Assembly (NCBI GenBank): GCA_964385405.1
Contig: CAYLOT010000001.1
Coordinates: 62,001 to 126,000 of the forward strand
From: CAIZGX01 sp964385405
GTDB taxonomy: Bacteria > Bacteroidota > Bacteroidia > Flavobacteriales_D > Sanyastnellaceae
Length of the DNA: 64,000 bases
Direction of reading: 5' to 3'
Shown here: in pieces, positions 17,424 through 25,345 of the stretch
Numbering within the stretch: position 1 is the stretch's first letter
Layout of the letters: each line of letters starts with the position of its first letter
The notes under the pieces: generated by a model
Databases searched by the model: none
Seen by the model: the letters and a program-made list of their open reading frames with translations, nothing else
Told to the model about the DNA's origin: nothing
Position numbers and translations under genes: made by a program

Positions 17424-18632
17424 ATGAAGAAATTCGAAGTGCCTGAACATTACAGGTCTAGTATACTGGGAAGAATAAAGGAGATTCGTAAGGTCAATGA
17501 TCCGAGGAAAAAGGATCACTCGCCTTTTGTTTTTCAAGTTGGAAAAACAGCATTTGTGATACCTAGACATTTCGGATTTTGTTACGGGGTTGAGAATGCG
17601 ATTGAAATTGCTTTTCGAACCGTGGCTGAAAATCCTGGGAAGCGAATTTTTCTTTTGGGTGAGATGATACACAACCCTCAGGTTAATGCAGATTTGATAG
17701 CGGAGGGAATTCAGTTTTTAGTTGATAACCAAGGTACACGCTTGATTGATTTTTCAACCTTAAGTTCAGAGGATATTGTTATTACTCCTGCTTTTGGAAC
17801 AACGGTTCAAATGACTGCGGAGTTGGCTCAATTGGGCGTGCATCTTGAACGTTATAACACGACTTGTCCGTTTGTAGAAAAGGTTTGGAAACGTTCGGCA
17901 GAACTAGGAAGCCGTGGATATACCTTGGTTGTTCATGGAAAGTATTTGCATGAAGAGACGCGCGCCACTTTTTCGCATGCTGCTGAAACTGGACCCGTCG
18001 TTGTTGTTCGAAACAGAAAAGAAGCGGAGTTGCTTGCGAGATACATTCGAAAAGAATTGAGTGACGAACAATTTGAAATCGATTTCGCGAATAAATACTC
18101 ATCTAGGTTTGTTGCTTCAAGAGATCTGCAAAAAATAGGCGTGGTCAATCAAACAACGATGTTGGCCAGCGAGACCCAAGAAATTGCGTCATACTTAAGG
18201 GAAGTTGTAGTGGAAATGTATGGTGAAGAAGCAACTGCAGACACGCGTGATACGCTGTGCTACGCTACAAACGACAATCAAAATGCTACCAGGGGTGTGC
18301 TGGAAAGTGGTGCTCAATTGGCTGTTGTAGTTGGTGGATTCAATTCGTCGAACACCATTCAAATTGCAACGATCTTGAGCGAGAAAATGCCTGTTTATTT
18401 TGTTCGAAATGCAGGTGATTTAATATCACTAGAAAAAGCGGTCGTATTCAATACAAAAACATTGAAAGAAGAGGAGATAATACCTTCGATTCTTGAACAA
18501 GAAAATATGAAAATGGTTATTACGAGCGGTGCTTCCTGTCCGGATAAAGTTGTTGATCAAGTCATTCAACGGATTGTTGAACTCCGTGGAGAAACAGCAT
18601 CGGTGGAGTCTGCTTTGGAAGGGCGCATATAA
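17424..18632 (+). CDS. ispH: 4-hydroxy-3-methylbut-2-enyl diphosphate reductase (long form)
   Basis: 402 residues. IspH/LytB is the last enzyme of the MEP pathway and reduces HMBPP to IPP and DMAPP with a [4Fe-4S] cluster. The three cluster cysteines are in HFGFCYGV (C53), NTTCPFV (C148) and SGASCPD (C372). GEMIHNPQVN, VVVRNRKEAELL and GGFNSSNT are other family signatures. Many bacterial IspH are about 280-320 residues; this one has an N-terminal extension of about 40 residues and an insert of about 50 residues near 210-260, like the longer plant/cyanobacterial-type proteins. It supplies precursors for the carotenoid operon at 23.1-27.7 kb and for menaquinone side chains. It follows the secreted hypothetical gene after 1 nt. 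Confidence 0.93.
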   Translation: MKKFEVPEHYRSSILGRIKEIRKVNDPRKKDHSPFVFQVGKTAFVIPRHFGFCYGVENAIEIAFRTVAENPGKRIFLLGEMIHNPQVNADLIAEGIQFLVDNQGTRLIDFSTLSSEDIVITPAFGTTVQMTAELAQLGVHLERYNTTCPFVEKVWKRSAELGSRGYTLVVHGKYLHEETRATFSHAAETGPVVVVRNRKEAELLARYIRKELSDEQFEIDFANKYSSRFVASRDLQKIGVVNQTTMLASETQEIASYLREVVVEMYGEEATADTRDTLCYATNDNQNATRGVLESGAQLAVVVGGFNSSNTIQIATILSEKMPVYFVRNAGDLISLEKAVVFNTKTLKEEEIIPSILEQENMKMVITSGASCPDKVVDQVIQRIVELRGETASVESALEGRI

Positions 18633-18648
18633 AGTGAATAAATGTGCA

Positions 18649-18662
18649 ATCGCATTCGCGAT
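18649..18662. repeat. Short hairpin upstream of mutL
   Basis: ATCGC-ATTC-GCGAT, a 5-bp stem with a 4-nt loop, in the 51-bp gap between ispH and mutL. It could be an operator or a weak terminator. It resembles the units of the hairpin arrays near 57 kb but stands alone. Confidence 0.4.
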
Positions 18663-18671
18663 GTTCTGTTG

Positions 18672-18679
18672 TAAATTTG
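18672..18679 (+). promoter_or_regulatory. -7 box 4 nt before the mutL start
   Basis: TAAATTTG matches TAnnTTTG and ends 4 nt before the mutL ATG at 18684. No -33 TTG at normal spacing. If used, the mRNA would be leaderless. Confidence 0.4.
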
Positions 18680-18683
18680 GAAG

Positions 18684-20465
18684 ATGAATAGTTCAGGTGT
18701 CATTCAATTATTGTCTGATCAAGTTTCCAATCAAATTGCTGCCGGTGAAGTTGTTCAACGACCTTCTTCCGTTGTAAAGGAATTGGTAGAAAATGCTGTC
18801 GACGCAGAGGCCACACAAGTTCGTGTGGTTATTAAAGATTCAGGTAAGACACTTATTCAGGTAATTGATGATGGAAAGGGAATGAATGAGGCAGATGCTC
18901 AGCTCTGTTTTGAGCGACATGCGACCTCTAAAATCCGAAAGGCTGAAGATTTATTTAGCATTACTACAAAGGGATTTAGAGGAGAGGCTTTAGCGAGTAT
19001 AGCATCTGTTGCGCAGGTAGAATTGATTACTAAGCGCGAAGAGGATGAGGTGGGTGTGCGAATTGAAATTGATGGAGGAAAGTTAATTTCAAATGAGCCT
19101 ATTGAAGCAACGAAAGGGTCTGTTTTTTCCGTTCGAAATTTATTTTTCAATATTCCTGCACGAAGGTATTTTTTGAAGACCGATGCCATAGAGTTTCGTC
19201 ACATTATAGATGAATTCGAGCGTGTAGCGTTGACACATCCAGATGTTCACTTCGTGTTAACGCACAATGGGAATATTGTTTTTGATTTGCCGAAATCGAA
19301 TTTAAAGCAGCGATTGGTTCATGTGTTTGGAAACAAATACCACGATCAGTTAATTCACCTTGATGAAGATACAGAAATTGTAAAAATTTCAGGTTTTGTT
19401 GGAAGACCCGAAATAGCGAAACGTACCCGAGGTGATCAGTATTTTTTTGTGAATCAGCGTTTCATAAAAAGTCCGTTTTTAAATCATGCAGTTCAGCAAG
19501 CCTACGACCAAATTCTTCCTTCGGGAAGTTTCCCGTTTTATCTGATTGCATTAGATGTACCTCCGTCAACTATTGATATAAATATTCATCCGACGAAGAC
19601 GGAGATCAAGTTTCAAGATGAAAGAAGCATCCACGCTTTGTTGCATGCTGCAGTGAGAAGAGGCTTAGGTAAAAATCAGGTTGCGCCTTCGTTAGATTTC
19701 GAACAAGAGAATATTCCTTTGACTCAGGTGAGTCCAGGCGTTGTACGTGTGCCACAAGTAGGTGTTAATCACGATTTCAACCCTTTCCAAAAGACAGATT
19801 CATGGCAGCAGAAATCGCGCAATTGGATGGAACAATTCGCCCAAGCGGGATTTGGATTCGAAAAAGAAAGTTCGCCACAACAAGAGCAAATAGAATTCGA
19901 TGCGGAAGAATGGGATGGAGGCACGCCTTTTCAAATTGGAAGAGTTATTATTGGATGTGAGATTAATTCAGAGTTGAAGATGTTTCATCAAACGCGATTG
20001 CATTGGCAGATTTTGTTTGAAGAGCATTCGAATCAGAATAGTCATTCGTTTGTTGCGCAGCAGCTGTTATTTCCTATACCACTACATGTTCAGCCGAAGG
20101 ACATCTCCTTACTTCAACTTCACGATGTTTTATTGGCCTCGTTTGGTTTTGAATTGAATTTGGAAGAAGAACCTGAGATAATTGCAGCTCCTTCAAACCT
20201 TGATGATCAGGGCGCTTTGAACTTTATTGAATTGGTAATGGAAAGTTTACGTTTGGGAGTTGAAGGTCCTGATCTAAGAATGAATTTGTTGAAGGATTAT
20301 ACGCGCAGATTGTCTGTGAAGAAAGGCCAAATGTTAACGGTTCCTGAGATGTTAGATTTGCTTATTCGATGGAACGCGTGTGAAAATAAAAATTTCGCTC
20401 CAGATGGAAAGGCCATTGCCTTGACTTTTGGAATAGATCATCTAGAAGATCAATTAGGAAAATAA
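18684..20465 (+). CDS. mutL: DNA mismatch repair protein MutL
   Basis: 593 residues. MutL links MutS mismatch recognition to strand incision or excision. The N-terminal GHKL ATPase is intact: SNQIAAGEVVQRPSSVVKEL, ENAVDA, DDGKGM and TKGFRGEALASI, then the transducer with HPTKTEIKF (residues about 300-310). The C-terminal dimerisation domain is present, but where many MutL have the metal-binding DQHA(X)2E(X)4E endonuclease motif this protein has HQTRLHWQILFE (about 435-446). The motif thus lacks the first Asp, the second His and the middle Glu. The tail reads ACENKNFAPDGKAI rather than the C(P/N)HGRP motif. It is followed 6 nt after its stop by the rhomboid genes. Confidence 0.95.
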   Translation: MNSSGVIQLLSDQVSNQIAAGEVVQRPSSVVKELVENAVDAEATQVRVVIKDSGKTLIQVIDDGKGMNEADAQLCFERHATSKIRKAEDLFSITTKGFRGEALASIASVAQVELITKREEDEVGVRIEIDGGKLISNEPIEATKGSVFSVRNLFFNIPARRYFLKTDAIEFRHIIDEFERVALTHPDVHFVLTHNGNIVFDLPKSNLKQRLVHVFGNKYHDQLIHLDEDTEIVKISGFVGRPEIAKRTRGDQYFFVNQRFIKSPFLNHAVQQAYDQILPSGSFPFYLIALDVPPSTIDINIHPTKTEIKFQDERSIHALLHAAVRRGLGKNQVAPSLDFEQENIPLTQVSPGVVRVPQVGVNHDFNPFQKTDSWQQKSRNWMEQFAQAGFGFEKESSPQQEQIEFDAEEWDGGTPFQIGRVIIGCEINSELKMFHQTRLHWQILFEEHSNQNSHSFVAQQLLFPIPLHVQPKDISLLQLHDVLLASFGFELNLEEEPEIIAAPSNLDDQGALNFIELVMESLRLGVEGPDLRMNLLKDYTRRLSVKKGQMLTVPEMLDLLIRWNACENKNFAPDGKAIALTFGIDHLEDQLGK

Positions 20466-20471
20466 AGAGCT

Positions 20472-21176
20472 ATGAGAATGAATCTTACACCGGCTGTAAA
20501 AAACATTATTATTATTAATGTTCTTATTTACTTGGCTTGTTTTGTTGTTCCAGGATTGAACGACGCCTTAACTGGATATTATTTTGCCAGTCCGAATTTC
20601 AGACCTTGGCAAATTGTGACTCACATGTTCATGCATTCACAGTACGACTTCACACACATATTTTTTAATATGTATGCCCTGTATTTGTTTGGAACCGCAC
20701 TAGAGAATTATTGGGGCACAAAGCGTTTCGTGATCTACTACATGACTTGTGGTGTTGGTGCTTTTTTCTTGCATATGGGGGTGAGTTATTTTGAAATACA
20801 AAAGATGATGCAGGTACTCTCGGATAGAGAGATTTATCAAGTGATGGTAACTGGATTAGAAGAGGGGAAATCGTATAAAGTTCAAATGGTTGAATTGTAT
20901 TCGGCTGTCAATACAGGGGTAGTTGGAGCGTCAGGTGCTGTATTCGGGGTGTTATTAGGATTTGGTATGTTATTCCCAAATACGGAGTTAATGCTGCTGT
21001 TTCCTCCAATTCCGCTTAAAGCGAAGTATTTCGTTATGATTTATGGGGCGATTGAATTCTATTTGGCCATGCGTCAAACCACTGGGGATAACGTGGCCCA
21101 TTATGCCCATTTGGGTGGAATGCTTTTCGGATATCTTCTGCTTAAGTATTGGCAGAAAAAGGGAGTTACATGGTAA
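20472..21176 (+). CDS. Rhomboid-family intramembrane serine protease
   Basis: 234 residues with about six membrane segments. Catalytic and structural motifs are complete: HMFMHSQYDFTHIFFNMYALYLFG (here shown only as HIFFN for the oxyanion Asn region), the Ser in VGASGAVFGVL and the His in VAHYAHLGGMLFGYLL. It cleaves membrane proteins within the bilayer; substrates are unknown. It lies 6 nt after mutL and is translationally coupled to a second rhomboid. The two are probably separate paralogues rather than a split gene, since each has its own Ser and His. Confidence 0.92.
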   Translation: MRMNLTPAVKNIIIINVLIYLACFVVPGLNDALTGYYFASPNFRPWQIVTHMFMHSQYDFTHIFFNMYALYLFGTALENYWGTKRFVIYYMTCGVGAFFLHMGVSYFEIQKMMQVLSDREIYQVMVTGLEEGKSYKVQMVELYSAVNTGVVGASGAVFGVLLGFGMLFPNTELMLLFPPIPLKAKYFVMIYGAIEFYLAMRQTTGDNVAHYAHLGGMLFGYLLLKYWQKKGVTW

Positions 21177-21991
21177 ATCGTTTTCGAAACGCCCCAATTG
21201 GACTGAAGTTTTTAAGTGCACTCATGGCACTGGGATTTATTATTCGATTGATAGTCGTTTTACTGTCTGTGAATTATTCGGGATCGGCCTATATCGCAAC
21301 TTTTGATTCCTACATTGGTTTTTCTACAAGAAGTGAATCTTACACTTGGATTTGGACATGGTTAACCTATAGTTTCTTTCACGCACAAGTCAGTCACTTC
21401 GTTTGGAATTACGCGTTGCTGTTGCTCTTGATTTATTTATCAAATGATCGCTATTTCGGTCTGAAGGCTATTAAGTATTGGATTGCTGGAGCAGTTGGCG
21501 GTTTGTTTTTCCTGTTGTGTATTGAAGACGAGGTGTCATTGATTGGTGCTTCTGCAGGAATAACTTCATTGTGGGTTGGATGGTTGTTTTTTGATATTAG
21601 AAATGGCAAAAAAAGAGGAGTGGCTTTTTGGATGGGCTGCACGGTGTTTTTAATTTTGGAAGTAATTGATGTCTTGAATTATGAAGCTCATAACTTATCG
21701 CTATTTGCGCATTTCGGTGGTGGCGTTGGCGGTTTGATTTGGATGATTCTCGATAAATTTGATTTTGCACAAATGAATTGGATTGAAAAAATATTCTCGT
21801 GGTTTAAGCCCACGCCGAAACTCATGGTAAAGCGAAGCAACTTGAGGTTTCAAACCGACGATGAGTTTAACGCAGAGAAGAAATTGAAAGAAGACTATTT
21901 GAATTCAATTTTAGACAAGATCTCACGTTCAGGATTTGAAAGCCTTTCTAATAAAGAGAAATTGTTTTTGGAACAACAAAAGGAAAAGTGA
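21170..21991 (+). CDS. Second rhomboid-family protease
   Basis: 273 residues from the ATG at 21170, which overlaps the preceding stop (ATGGTAA). An in-frame ATG at 21149 would sit deep inside the first rhomboid and is less likely. It has about six membrane segments. The catalytic Ser is in LIGASAGITSL and the His in LFAHFGGGVGGLIW. A cytosolic charged tail of about 70 residues follows (KLKEDYLNSILDKISRSGFESLSNKEKLFLE), which resembles the C-terminal helix seen in many Bacteroidota rhomboids. Together with the first rhomboid and the EEP gene it forms a tight operon after mutL. Confidence 0.9.
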   Translation: MVNRFRNAPIGLKFLSALMALGFIIRLIVVLLSVNYSGSAYIATFDSYIGFSTRSESYTWIWTWLTYSFFHAQVSHFVWNYALLLLLIYLSNDRYFGLKAIKYWIAGAVGGLFFLLCIEDEVSLIGASAGITSLWVGWLFFDIRNGKKRGVAFWMGCTVFLILEVIDVLNYEAHNLSLFAHFGGGVGGLIWMILDKFDFAQMNWIEKIFSWFKPTPKLMVKRSNLRFQTDDEFNAEKKLKEDYLNSILDKISRSGFESLSNKEKLFLEQQKEK

Positions 21992-23112
21992 TGGAGTCAC
22001 CTGCGAAGGAAATTAAGAAGTTGAGTCGTTGGGGAAAGTTCGTTCGCTTTGTTTTTCGACTATTTAGTCTTGTAGTTATTTCCTTCTATTTGCTTTCTTT
22101 CCTGTCTTCGCACTTCACACCCAGTGTTTTCAAGTTCTTTAGCGTGTTAGGTTTGTTTTTTTGGCCTCTTCTGCTTTTGTATTTAGTCGCTGCAATAGTA
22201 ATGGCTTTTCGAAAGGAGTGGAAGTGGCTAATTGCTTTTGGTATATGTTTCACATTTTCAATTCCCGATTTATTTTCGTTTTTCAGTTTTTATTCAGGGA
22301 AGGCACAAACTTCAGGTGGAATTGGAATGACTGTCATGACCCATAATTCTCATCTCATGGGATTCTATGATGGGGAAAATGCAAAGAAAAATAGAGATGC
22401 GATATTGAATGAAATTCAACATGTGAAACCAAACATTCTTTGTTTGCAGGAGTGTTATTGGAATACAAATGGAGGCGATTTTTTATCGGAGCAGGCGCGA
22501 AATGAAATTCTTCCAGGATATTCGGTGCATGAAAGAACCACTCATGTGCTGTCTGACGGAGGGAGATTTGGGTTAGTAATTTTTTCTAGTTATCCGGTTG
22601 TAAGTCAAGGCCAGGTGCCTTTCGAAAACGAGGTGAATAACTTTTGTATTTACATGGATGTTTTAGTTGGAAGCGATACACTTCGAATTTACAATGCCCA
22701 CCTCCAAAGTTTTCGTTTGAAGAAAAAATCACTTCAGTTATTCGACGAAAACATAGACATGAATGAAATTCAGAACGAGAGTAAGCCACTATTCATTCAA
22801 TTGTATCGGTCGTCTCTCAAACGTTCGCAACAAGTTAACGTTTTAGCAGCTCATGTTGAGTCTTGCAAGTATAAAACTATAGTTATGGGCGACTTTAATG
22901 ACACTCCAATTTCATATACTTACAATCGCTTAACACGAATATTAGAAGATAGTTTCAGAGATTCGGGAAGTGGAATAGGGAGTACATATCGCGGTCCTCT
23001 TTTGGGTTTGCGCATAGATTATGTTTTGCATAGTAAAGGGCTTCATGCCAATTCCTATTCAACGAGCGAAGCGGGTGCTTCTGATCACAGACCGGTTATC
23101 GTGAAATTTTAG
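21991..23112 (+). CDS. Membrane-anchored endonuclease/exonuclease/phosphatase-family protein
   Basis: 373 residues from ATG 21991, which overlaps the preceding TGA (TGATG); the GTG 3 nt earlier is less likely. The N-terminus has about three membrane helices (residues about 20-100). The C-terminal part is an EEP fold: PNILCLQECY with the metal-binding Glu, IYNAHLQSF with the catalytic His, VMGDFNDTPIS with Asp/Asn, and the terminal GASDHRPVIV. The substrate may be a nucleic acid, phospholipid or phosphoinositide-like ester; the sequence does not decide. Since the domain follows N-terminal helices, it probably faces the periplasm. Its 3' end overlaps the convergent lycopene cyclase gene by 17 nt. 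Confidence 0.85.
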   Translation: MESPAKEIKKLSRWGKFVRFVFRLFSLVVISFYLLSFLSSHFTPSVFKFFSVLGLFFWPLLLLYLVAAIVMAFRKEWKWLIAFGICFTFSIPDLFSFFSFYSGKAQTSGGIGMTVMTHNSHLMGFYDGENAKKNRDAILNEIQHVKPNILCLQECYWNTNGGDFLSEQARNEILPGYSVHERTTHVLSDGGRFGLVIFSSYPVVSQGQVPFENEVNNFCIYMDVLVGSDTLRIYNAHLQSFRLKKKSLQLFDENIDMNEIQNESKPLFIQLYRSSLKRSQQVNVLAAHVESCKYKTIVMGDFNDTPISYTYNRLTRILEDSFRDSGSGIGSTYRGPLLGLRIDYVLHSKGLHANSYSTSEAGASDHRPVIVKF

Positions 23113-23845
23113 ATTTCCATTTCAGGCGGAAGTACTCATATGGTGTTATTGCAAGCAAGACCATTGCTAATCCGTAAAAGAAATCTTCCATAGGAACACT
23201 CCAAATTCGAATACCTAAATTGTACTTATTGTTATATCGAACAATAGCTTCAGAAATGTCAACTTGAGATGTATTTATCAAATCATATTCATAGAAATGA
23301 AGTCCCGTTAAAATTCCATTCGAAATAAAAAACGGAATGAGCAGAATGAACCAAGCGAATAGAAAGTATCCAAGAAATTCCGACCTGCGTTGCAAATGGA
23401 AGAGCAATAAAGCTCCGCAGAGAAGAGTAGCGCTGAATGTGTACCAGAGTTTTTCAATTCCAGCGTAAACACAAAGTCCAGCTGCTAATAAAGTGATGGT
23501 TGTGCCAGTAACATTTGTGAAATTTTTTGAAGGGGCTGTTTTTTTAAAATAACGAACGCATTCGAAAGTAAACACACACGCAAAAGGAACTGCCATGAAG
23601 AATAGCCATTCTTCAATGGGTAAGAGAAACCATCTTGGAGCCAAGGTATAGGTAGGATTGAAATTCCAAATACCCCAATGCGTAAATAGGATATCCCAAG
23701 GAATGTAAATCGCAGACATAAATAACAAACCAATGAAGAGTGCTTTAAATTTTTTATAAAAAGCAACACTCTTGTGGAAGCTTAAAAAGAATGGTCCTGC
23801 CAAGCAGAAGAGATCTACGAGAATGTATGCGTAGTTCGAACTCAT
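23096..23845 (-). CDS. Lycopene cyclase (membrane type, CrtYcd-like)
   Basis: 249 residues, very hydrophobic, about seven membrane helices. The sequence has the duplicated lycopene-cyclase domain: the first copy with YIPWDILFTHWGIWNFNP and LPIEEWLFFMAVPFACVF, the second with IWSVPMEDFFYGLAMVLL. PxEE/PMED motifs are characteristic. It is a fused c/d-type cyclase of the sort found in Bacteroidota, not the soluble CrtY. It would turn lycopene into beta-carotene. It is the last gene of the carotenoid operon, its ATG overlapping the crtZ stop (ATGA), and its 3' end overlaps the convergent EEP gene. Confidence 0.88.
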   Translation of the reverse strand: MSSNYAYILVDLFCLAGPFFLSFHKSVAFYKKFKALFIGLLFMSAIYIPWDILFTHWGIWNFNPTYTLAPRWFLLPIEEWLFFMAVPFACVFTFECVRYFKKTAPSKNFTNVTGTTITLLAAGLCVYAGIEKLWYTFSATLLCGALLLFHLQRRSEFLGYFLFAWFILLIPFFISNGILTGLHFYEYDLINTSQVDISEAIVRYNNKYNLGIRIWSVPMEDFFYGLAMVLLAITPYEYFRLKWKSKISR

Positions 23846-24315
23846 TTCGATGCTTTCGCTTGTTTGAATTTGAGTTCAGATTTGAAGTATTTCATTGGTA
23901 CAATTAGCATTCCGAAGCACTCTCCCTCTTCTTTGAATTGATTTTTATGATGAACTTTGTGTGCTTTGCGAATTGCACGGAAATAGAGGTTGTCGGTTTT
24001 GTCGAACCAATGAAATCTGCGGTGAATGAGCACTTCATGAACTAAGAAATATCCGATTCCGTATGCTAGAATTCCAAGGCCTATGAAAGTACGAAAGTCA
24101 TTTCCATTCATCATACCGAACATAATAAGTAACCAACTTGGAATGGCGTAAATTAGAAAGAAAACATCGTTTTTTTCGAAAACTCCTGGTGTAGGTTGGT
24201 GATGGTCTTCATGGAAGTACCACATGAATCCGTGCATTACAAATTTATGTGTAAGCCAAGCCATTCCTTCCATGATACAGAATGTAATTACGACGATTGC
24301 AATATTGATTATCAT
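23842..24315 (-). CDS. crtZ: Beta-carotene hydroxylase
   Basis: 157 residues, normal for CrtZ. It is a di-iron membrane hydroxylase that adds hydroxyls at C3 and C3' of beta-carotene rings to make zeaxanthin. The histidine clusters are visible: WLTHKFVMH, HEDHHQP, HRRFHWF and KAHKVHHKNQ. Four membrane segments alternate with them. The start overlaps the idi stop by 4 nt, and its stop overlaps the cyclase start. The presence of all ten or so ligand histidines suggests an active enzyme. No ketolase gene is visible, so the pathway probably stops at zeaxanthin unless another enzyme is encoded elsewhere. Confidence 0.93.
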   Translation of the reverse strand: MIINIAIVVITFCIMEGMAWLTHKFVMHGFMWYFHEDHHQPTPGVFEKNDVFFLIYAIPSWLLIMFGMMNGNDFRTFIGLGILAYGIGYFLVHEVLIHRRFHWFDKTDNLYFRAIRKAHKVHHKNQFKEEGECFGMLIVPMKYFKSELKFKQAKASK

Positions 24316-24830
24316 GATTGATTCGAGTTATATTCAGTTACCCTATCGAGTGCAATAAGGAACCAAGGAGTGAAATTCTGAGGAGCTTTGTTTATTTCAG
24401 ATTTCAAATCTTCAAGACTAATGTATCTGTAGTCTTCGACTTCTTCTAGATTCAATTTGGGCGCTTGATTTGACTGCCCGAAAAACACATGGTCGAATTC
24501 ATGTTCGGTTAATCCGTTTTCAAACTCTGCTTTGTACACAAAAGAGAAGATTGGTTTTAATTCGCATTGCATTCCCATCTCTTCCTGAAGTCTTCTGTGG
24601 GCAGCGTCTTGAACGTTTTCATTTTCCCTTGGATGTGAACAACATGTGTTTGTCCATAAGCCTCCACAATGGTATTTCGAAGATGCTCGTCTCTGAAGTA
24701 AGAGTTTTTTGTCAGAGTTGAAAATAAAGACTGAAAATGCCCGATGCAACAGCCCTTCGACATGAGCCTGTTGTTTTTCCATTGTACCAATGGCATTGTC
24801 TTTTTCATCTACGAGCACCACGTATTCCAT
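24312..24830 (-). CDS. idi: Isopentenyl-diphosphate delta-isomerase, type I
   Basis: 172 residues, a Nudix-fold metal enzyme interconverting IPP and DMAPP. Motifs: VDEKDNAIGTMEKQQAH at the start, the Cys-loop WTNTCCSHPREN with the catalytic Cys, and the Nudix-like AAHRRLQEEMGM with acidic metal ligands. An EHEFDHVFFGQ segment carries the second catalytic Glu. It balances the two C5 units made by IspH for the phytoene synthase substrate GGPP. The ATG shares one base with the stop of the upstream hypothetical gene (TAATG). No geranylgeranyl-diphosphate synthase gene is in the window. Confidence 0.95.
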   Translation of the reverse strand: MEYVVLVDEKDNAIGTMEKQQAHVEGLLHRAFSVFIFNSDKKLLLQRRASSKYHCGGLWTNTCCSHPRENENVQDAAHRRLQEEMGMQCELKPIFSFVYKAEFENGLTEHEFDHVFFGQSNQAPKLNLEEVEDYRYISLEDLKSEINKAPQNFTPWFLIALDRVTEYNSNQS

Positions 24831-25345
24831 TACAGCTGGCTGTATTTAGATTTTAGGTCGTCACTTATATTTTCACTTTGAATCATAAACTGAATAACGA
24901 TTCTCCAAAATGCTTTTGTCTTATTCAATTTCCCAGATGAAAGTGATTGGTAAATGTAGTATGAATCTTCATTGAGTTTGTCGTGATATTGCAACATCCA
25001 AGGCGCTTTGTCTTGAACAGAGTATCGTAGGAAACGAAGTTCTTCATTCCAATAATCGTTTGCAATAGCTTTTTCAAGCATATCTTTTCCTCGACTGAAA
25101 TAACTGAGTTTATCTGCAGGGTTTGAGACAAGTTCAGCATACATGGCTGTTGCAACACCGAAGTAAGCTTGTTGCGTATTGTTTCGGTTAGTAAGGTTAG
25201 CGCAATAATTATAGAACTCTTTTTTAGCAGGTTCGTTTTGAGCGGAGATAAAGAGTTTTTGACATTGAATTTCCTGACCAGAAATGGAGAATGCTACTGA
25301 AAAAAAATATACAAGAAAGAATGAACTTATACTTAAAAATTTCAT
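24830..25345 (-). CDS. Secreted hypothetical protein in the carotenoid operon
   Basis: 171 residues from the ATG at 25345 (a GTG lies one codon earlier). It begins with a signal peptide MKFLSISSFFLVYFFSVAFS. The mature part is helical with a repeat-like middle (YFGVATAMYAELVSNPADKL, then DMLEKAIANDYWNEELRFL), resembling a short TPR or Sel1-type helical protein. No carotenoid enzyme signature is seen. It sits between crtB and idi with translational coupling at both ends (TGATG with crtB, TAATG with idi), so it is retained in the operon without obvious reason. A role in pigment localisation in the envelope is only a guess. Confidence 0.75.
   Translation of the reverse strand: MKFLSISSFFLVYFFSVAFSISGQEIQCQKLFISAQNEPAKKEFYNYCANLTNRNNTQQAYFGVATAMYAELVSNPADKLSYFSRGKDMLEKAIANDYWNEELRFLRYSVQDKAPWMLQYHDKLNEDSYYIYQSLSSGKLNKTKAFWRIVIQFMIQSENISDDLKSKYSQL

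Noticed and set aside
21149..21176. Start of the second rhomboid at 21149
   Set aside because: It lies inside the first rhomboid gene; ATG 21170 overlaps the stop and gives the natural MVNRFRN start.
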